Under the pieces are notes generated by a model. It had not been told where the DNA came from, did no database searches, and saw only the letters and a program-made list of their open reading frames with translations. Positions 61,117-64,000 of a DNA stretch of 64,000 bases are shown here, piece after piece. Location: positions 1 through 64,000 of the forward strand of contig NZ_QUIV01000008.1 of NCBI RefSeq assembly GCF_003480315.1, written 5' to 3'. The stretch comes from Clostridium sp. AM33-3. GTDB taxonomy: Bacteria > Bacillota > Clostridia > Lachnospirales > Lachnospiraceae. Within the stretch, counting starts at the first letter, position 1, and every line of letters starts with the position of its first letter. The position numbers and the translations under genes are program-made.

Positions 61117-62364
61117 TTATTCGTACAGCGGATATTTCTCGCACAGCTTGGTTACTTCGCCGCGGATGTAATCTGCCTTGTTCTCGAAATCGGTTGCTGC
61201 CAGCCAGATGCACTCTGCGATCTTCGGCATATCCTCTTCCTTTAAGCCACGGGTGGTAACGGCCGGGGTTCCGATGCGGACACCGGAGGTTACGAACGGG
61301 CTTCTCGGCTCATTCGGAACAGTATTCTTATTCAGGGTAATGAAGACTTCATCACAACGGTTCTGAAGCTCCTTACCGGAGATGTCCATGCCGCGCAGGT
61401 CTACTAACATTAAGTGGTTGTCAGTGCCGCCGGTTAAGAGTTTAAATCCCTTCTCCACCAGTGCTGCTGCCAGTGCCTTTGCATTCCTGCGGACCTGCTT
61501 CTGGTACTCGGTGAATTCCGGCTTTAATGCCTCACCCAGGCAGACTGCCTTTGCTGCGATCACATGCTCTAACGGACCGCCCTGGGTTCCCGGGAAGATG
61601 GCTTTGTTAAAGTTGAACTTGTCAGCAGACTCCTTGCTTGCCAGGATCATGCCGCCTCTCGGTCCGCGCAGGGTCTTGTGGGTGGTGGTGGTTACCACAT
61701 CTGCGTACGGGATCGGGCTCATATGCTCGCCTGCTGCTACCAGACCTGCGATGTGTGCCATATCTACCATGAGGTATGCACCAACCTTGTCTGCAATCTC
61801 GCGGAAACGCTTAAAGTCGATCTCTCTTGCGTATGCACTTGCACCTGCAAGGATCAGTTTTGGCTTGTGCTCTACAGCCAGACGCTCTACCTGGTCGTAA
61901 TCGAGGAAGCCTTCATCGTTAACACCGTAGGACACGATGTTGAAGTAAAGGCCGGAAAAGTTCACTGGGCTTCCGTGAGACAGATGACCGCCATGGTCAA
62001 GGCTCATGCTGAGTACGGTGTCACCTGGTTTTAACATAGCCAGGAATACTGCCATGTTTGCCTGTGCGCCGGAATGCGGCTGAACGTTTGCGTACTCACA
62101 GCCAAACAGCTTCTTTGCACGCTCAATTGCGATAGTCTCTACCACGTCTACATACTGACATCCACCATAATAACGCTTTCCGGAATACCCTTCCGCGTAT
62201 TTGTTGGTCAGCACGGTTCCCATTGCCATCATGACCGGCTCAGATACGATATTTTCTGAAGCGATAAGCTCCAGATTTCTTCTCTGACGTGCGGCTTCCT
62301 GCTCAATTGCCTTGCCGACTTCCGGGTCATAGTTTTCGATAAATTTCATTACCTCATTAACCAT
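61117..62364 (-). CDS. glyA: Serine hydroxymethyltransferase
   Basis: GlyA interconverts serine and glycine with tetrahydrofolate and feeds the one-carbon pool. The PLP enzyme of 415 residues has [95 protein letters not shown] and the Schiff-base lysine in [15 protein letters not shown]. The ATG at 62364 has AAAGGAG upstream. It is preceded by a perfect consensus promoter and a structured leader of about 155 bases, so its expression is likely to be controlled at RNA level. Confidence 0.98.
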   Translation of the reverse strand: MVNEVMKFIENYDPEVGKAIEQEAARQRRNLELIASENIVSEPVMMAMGTVLTNKYAEGYSGKRYYGGCQYVDVVETIAIERAKKLFGCEYANVQPHSGAQANMAVFLAMLKPGDTVLSMSLDHGGHLSHGSPVNFSGLYFNIVSYGVNDEGFLDYDQVERLAVEHKPKLILAGASAYAREIDFKRFREIADKVGAYLMVDMAHIAGLVAAGEHMSPIPYADVVTTTTHKTLRGPRGGMILASKESADKFNFNKAIFPGTQGGPLEHVIAAKAVCLGEALKPEFTEYQKQVRRNAKALAAALVEKGFKLLTGGTDNHLMLVDLRGMDISGKELQNRCDEVFITLNKNTVPNEPRSPFVTSGVRIGTPAVTTRGLKEEDMPKIAECIWLAATDFENKADYIRGEVTKLCEKYPLYE

Positions 62365-62365
62365 G

Positions 62366-62520
62366 GGCTTTGTCTCCTTTTCCGCAAATACCCTCTCTGA
62401 TACCTTTCAGGCAGTTGCTTTCCTTTGCATTTGTTGTGACACAACGATTCCCGTAGAATACAGGCCGCCACGTTGTGACAAAGGCACTGGTCAGCCCAGC
62501 GCCTTCGCGGTTATTTACGC
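62366..62520 (-). ncRNA. Structured 5' leader of glyA (candidate regulatory RNA)
   Basis: The transcript from the promoter at 62524-62552 has about 155 bases before glyA. On the minus strand it folds into GGCGCTGG-GCTGA-CCAGTGCC, then a long stem CCTTTG...CAAAGG with an inner CACAACG...CGTTGTG closing a CCTG/CGGG hairpin. I cannot match it to the glycine, THF, ZTP, SAM or T-box families. A regulatory role is inferred from the length and pairing only. Confidence 0.45.
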
Positions 62521-62523
62521 TCG

Positions 62524-62552
62524 ATTATAGTACAGCGTTTTCTAAGTGTCAA
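62524..62552 (-). promoter_or_regulatory. Consensus promoter of glyA
   Basis: On the minus strand TTGACA (62547-62552) and TATAAT (62524-62529) are separated by exactly 17 bases, a perfect sigma-A consensus. Confidence 0.92.
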
Positions 62553-62601
62553 GCAATTATGAGTCTGTACAAAAAATTGTGAGAATCATAAAGAAAAATC
62601 T

Positions 62602-64000
62602 TTAAAAATGCAGTTTGTACGCCCGCACCACGATCTGCAGTGTCCGGTTTCCATTGTACTCATTGATATCCGGATAGTAGATCACATCGATACTTCTGCT
62701 TTGCTTTGCTTCTTCCACAAACTGATCTGCCACGGTAAACACCATGGCCTCCATGGGACGGCCCTGTTCGGTTACCACCGTCATGCGGACCGCATTGTTG
62801 TTTCGTCCGATGGCACGCACGCTTCGGATGCGGAGATTCTTCTGGGCAAACTGAGGCTTTTCGTTTCCTTGGCCGAAGGGTTCCAGGCCTTTCAGTTCAT
62901 TGACCAGTGCTTCCGATATGTATTCCAGCGGCATTGCCACATCGATCCAGATTTTCGGGATGAAATCCTCTTTGGTGAGCTGGGACTGCTCATTTAAACG
63001 GCGGCGGAACTCATCGATATTCTCTTCCTTTAAAGAAAAGCCGGCTGCCATGGGATGGCCGCCAAATTTCAGGAGCAGATCCTGCACGCCGCACAGGGCC
63101 TGATACATATGGTAGCTCTCTATAGAGCGCCCGGAGCCCTTCACACAGTCCTCACCCCTTGTCAGTACAAAGGAGGGCTTGTTGTAGGCCTCCCGCACCC
63201 GCCCGGCAATGATCCCGGCCAGAGACTCATGACAGTCCGGCAGATAAACCACCAGCACATCATCGTCCGCAAGCTCAGCATCCACCTGCTCAAAGGCCTG
63301 CTCCATGCCGGACTGGGTCATATCCTTGCGTTCCTCGTTGAGGAGTTTTAACTCTACGGCCATTTCTTCAGCACGGGATCTGCACTGCATTTCCGAACCC
63401 GGACGCTTCTCCAAAAGCCCGCTCATACTTCCGCTGACATTCGATTCCTCACAGAGCAGAAGCTCCAGCGCCAGCTGCGCAGTCTTTAATCGTCCGCTGG
63501 CATTCAGGCACGGCCCGATCACAAATCCGATATGGTAGGCCGTCAGGTCATAGATGTCCAGCCCGCAGGCTTCTACCAGGGCACGCAGTCCGGCACTGGC
63601 TGTGTGCGGGATCTGCTTTAATCCCCAGCGCACGATGATGCGGTTTTCGTCCTGCAGCTTCATGACATCACCCACGGTGGCAATGGCCGCAAACTCCAGC
63701 ATATCTTTCCATTCCTGCTCCGGAATTCCGTTCTTTTCGTAGAGCACCTGTACCAGCTTGTAGGCCACCACACCGCCGCAGATGCCGGCAAACGGATACA
63801 GGCAATCATCCCGGTGGGGATTTATCACCGCATCCGCTTCCGGCAGGACCTGACTGCCATCCTCATCCCGTACCACCTCATGGTGATCTGTCACAATGAC
63901 TGTCATGCCCAGTTCTTTGGCCAGATGCACCTGCTCCAGGGCCGCAATGCCGTTGTCGCAGGTGACAATGGTATCGATTCCTTCTTCCTTCGCCTTGCGG
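62602..64000 (-). CDS. recJ: Single-stranded-DNA exonuclease RecJ, C-terminal part
   Basis: The reading frame continues past the window edge, where the N-terminus lies. RecJ degrades single-stranded DNA 5' to 3' in recombination and mismatch repair. The visible part includes DTIVTCDNGIAALEQ, the DHH motif TVIVTDHHEVV, FAGICGGVVAYKL, ATVGDVMKLQDENR, and GPCLNASGRLKTAQLALELL; the DHHA1 domain has YNKPSFVLTRGEDCVKGSGR and LLKFGGHPMAAGFSL, and an OB-fold follows at the end (LEPFGQGNEKPQFA, RAIGRNNNAVRMTVV). This covers roughly the last 465 residues. No clear terminator follows before the glyA promoter. Confidence 0.95.
   Translation of the reverse strand, partial: RKAKEEGIDTIVTCDNGIAALEQVHLAKELGMTVIVTDHHEVVRDEDGSQVLPEADAVINPHRDDCLYPFAGICGGVVAYKLVQVLYEKNGIPEQEWKDMLEFAAIATVGDVMKLQDENRIIVRWGLKQIPHTASAGLRALVEACGLDIYDLTAYHIGFVIGPCLNASGRLKTAQLALELLLCEESNVSGSMSGLLEKRPGSEMQCRSRAEEMAVELKLLNEERKDMTQSGMEQAFEQVDAELADDDVLVVYLPDCHESLAGIIAGRVREAYNKPSFVLTRGEDCVKGSGRSIESYHMYQALCGVQDLLLKFGGHPMAAGFSLKEENIDEFRRRLNEQSQLTKEDFIPKIWIDVAMPLEYISEALVNELKGLEPFGQGNEKPQFAQKNLRIRSVRAIGRNNNAVRMTVVTEQGRPMEAMVFTVADQFVEEAKQSRSIDVIYYPDINEYNGNRTLQIVVRAYKLHF

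Noticed and set aside
1..64000. tRNA genes, rRNA genes and CRISPR arrays
   Set aside because: No cloverleaf with TTCGAATC-type T-arm, no rRNA core sequence and no regularly spaced direct repeats were found in the intergenic regions.

Overview
This 64 kb window is chromosomal DNA of an anaerobic, low-to-mid GC Firmicute, most likely Lachnospiraceae (Clostridia). The case rests on a CotS-family spore-coat protein, a reverse rubrerythrin beside a PerR-type regulator, ChW and choline-binding wall repeats on an L,D-transpeptidase, a HemC-CobA-HemD fusion, a PhoPR/Pst operon of Gram-positive layout, and strong AGGAGG-type ribosome binding sites. Most genes are packed on the minus strand in operons joined by ATGA overlaps. 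No rRNA, tRNA, CRISPR array, prophage or classical insertion sequence was seen.

Layout. 1-900: the 3' part of an Rpn-family nuclease gene, then the first copy (A) of a large palindromic repeat. 0.9-7.2 kb: housekeeping genes (DUF1292, cobO, UvrD-like helicase, gltX, M18 peptidase, HAD). 7.3-19.5 kb: a surface-polysaccharide cluster (glycosyltransferases, two flippases, DegT aminotransferase, ATP-grasp, rfbC, DUF2142/DUF2304, an ABC-2 export permease, an acyltransferase). 19.7-25.5 kb: L,D-transpeptidase, phosphoglucomutase, CotS, cca. 25.7-28.5 kb: alanine symporter, LysE exporter and a MntA/HepT toxin-antitoxin pair. 28.6-34.4 kb: early tetrapyrrole genes, xpt and a trigger-factor-like lipoprotein. 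34.5-39.7 kb: M18 peptidase, dtd, GDPD, relQ, S1 protein. 39.8-42.7 kb: PHP, LysR, PerR and rubrerythrin. 42.7-43.3 kb: the second palindromic repeat (B). 43.3-47.3 kb: a galactofuranose operon (glf plus three glycosyltransferases). 47.6-48.5 kb: an rRNA-type methyltransferase. 48.5-55.2 kb: pstSCAB-phoU-phoP-phoR with a PHO-box promoter. 55.4-56.0 kb: a Phd/ParE-like pair. 56.1-61.0 kb: an AT-richer insert with M20 amidohydrolase, YfcC transporter, CapA-like protein and a divergent LysR. 61.1-64.0 kb: glyA with a structured leader, and the 3' part of recJ.

The strongest unusual signals are three. First, two copies (about 580 and 614 bp) of a non-coding element made of three successive hairpins; the arms of the third hairpin differ between copies yet stay self-complementary. 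Second, a PstS whose two halves are in reversed order, a natural circular permutation. Third, a repeated ATTTGCTATAG motif that marks both ends of the PHP-LysR operon and overlaps the perR promoter.

Functionally, the phosphate operon is self-contained from sensor to transporter, the PerR/rubrerythrin pair is a peroxide-defence unit, and two separate glycan clusters build surface polymers. The export route of the first cluster is incomplete here, because the ABC permease has no ATPase partner in the window.
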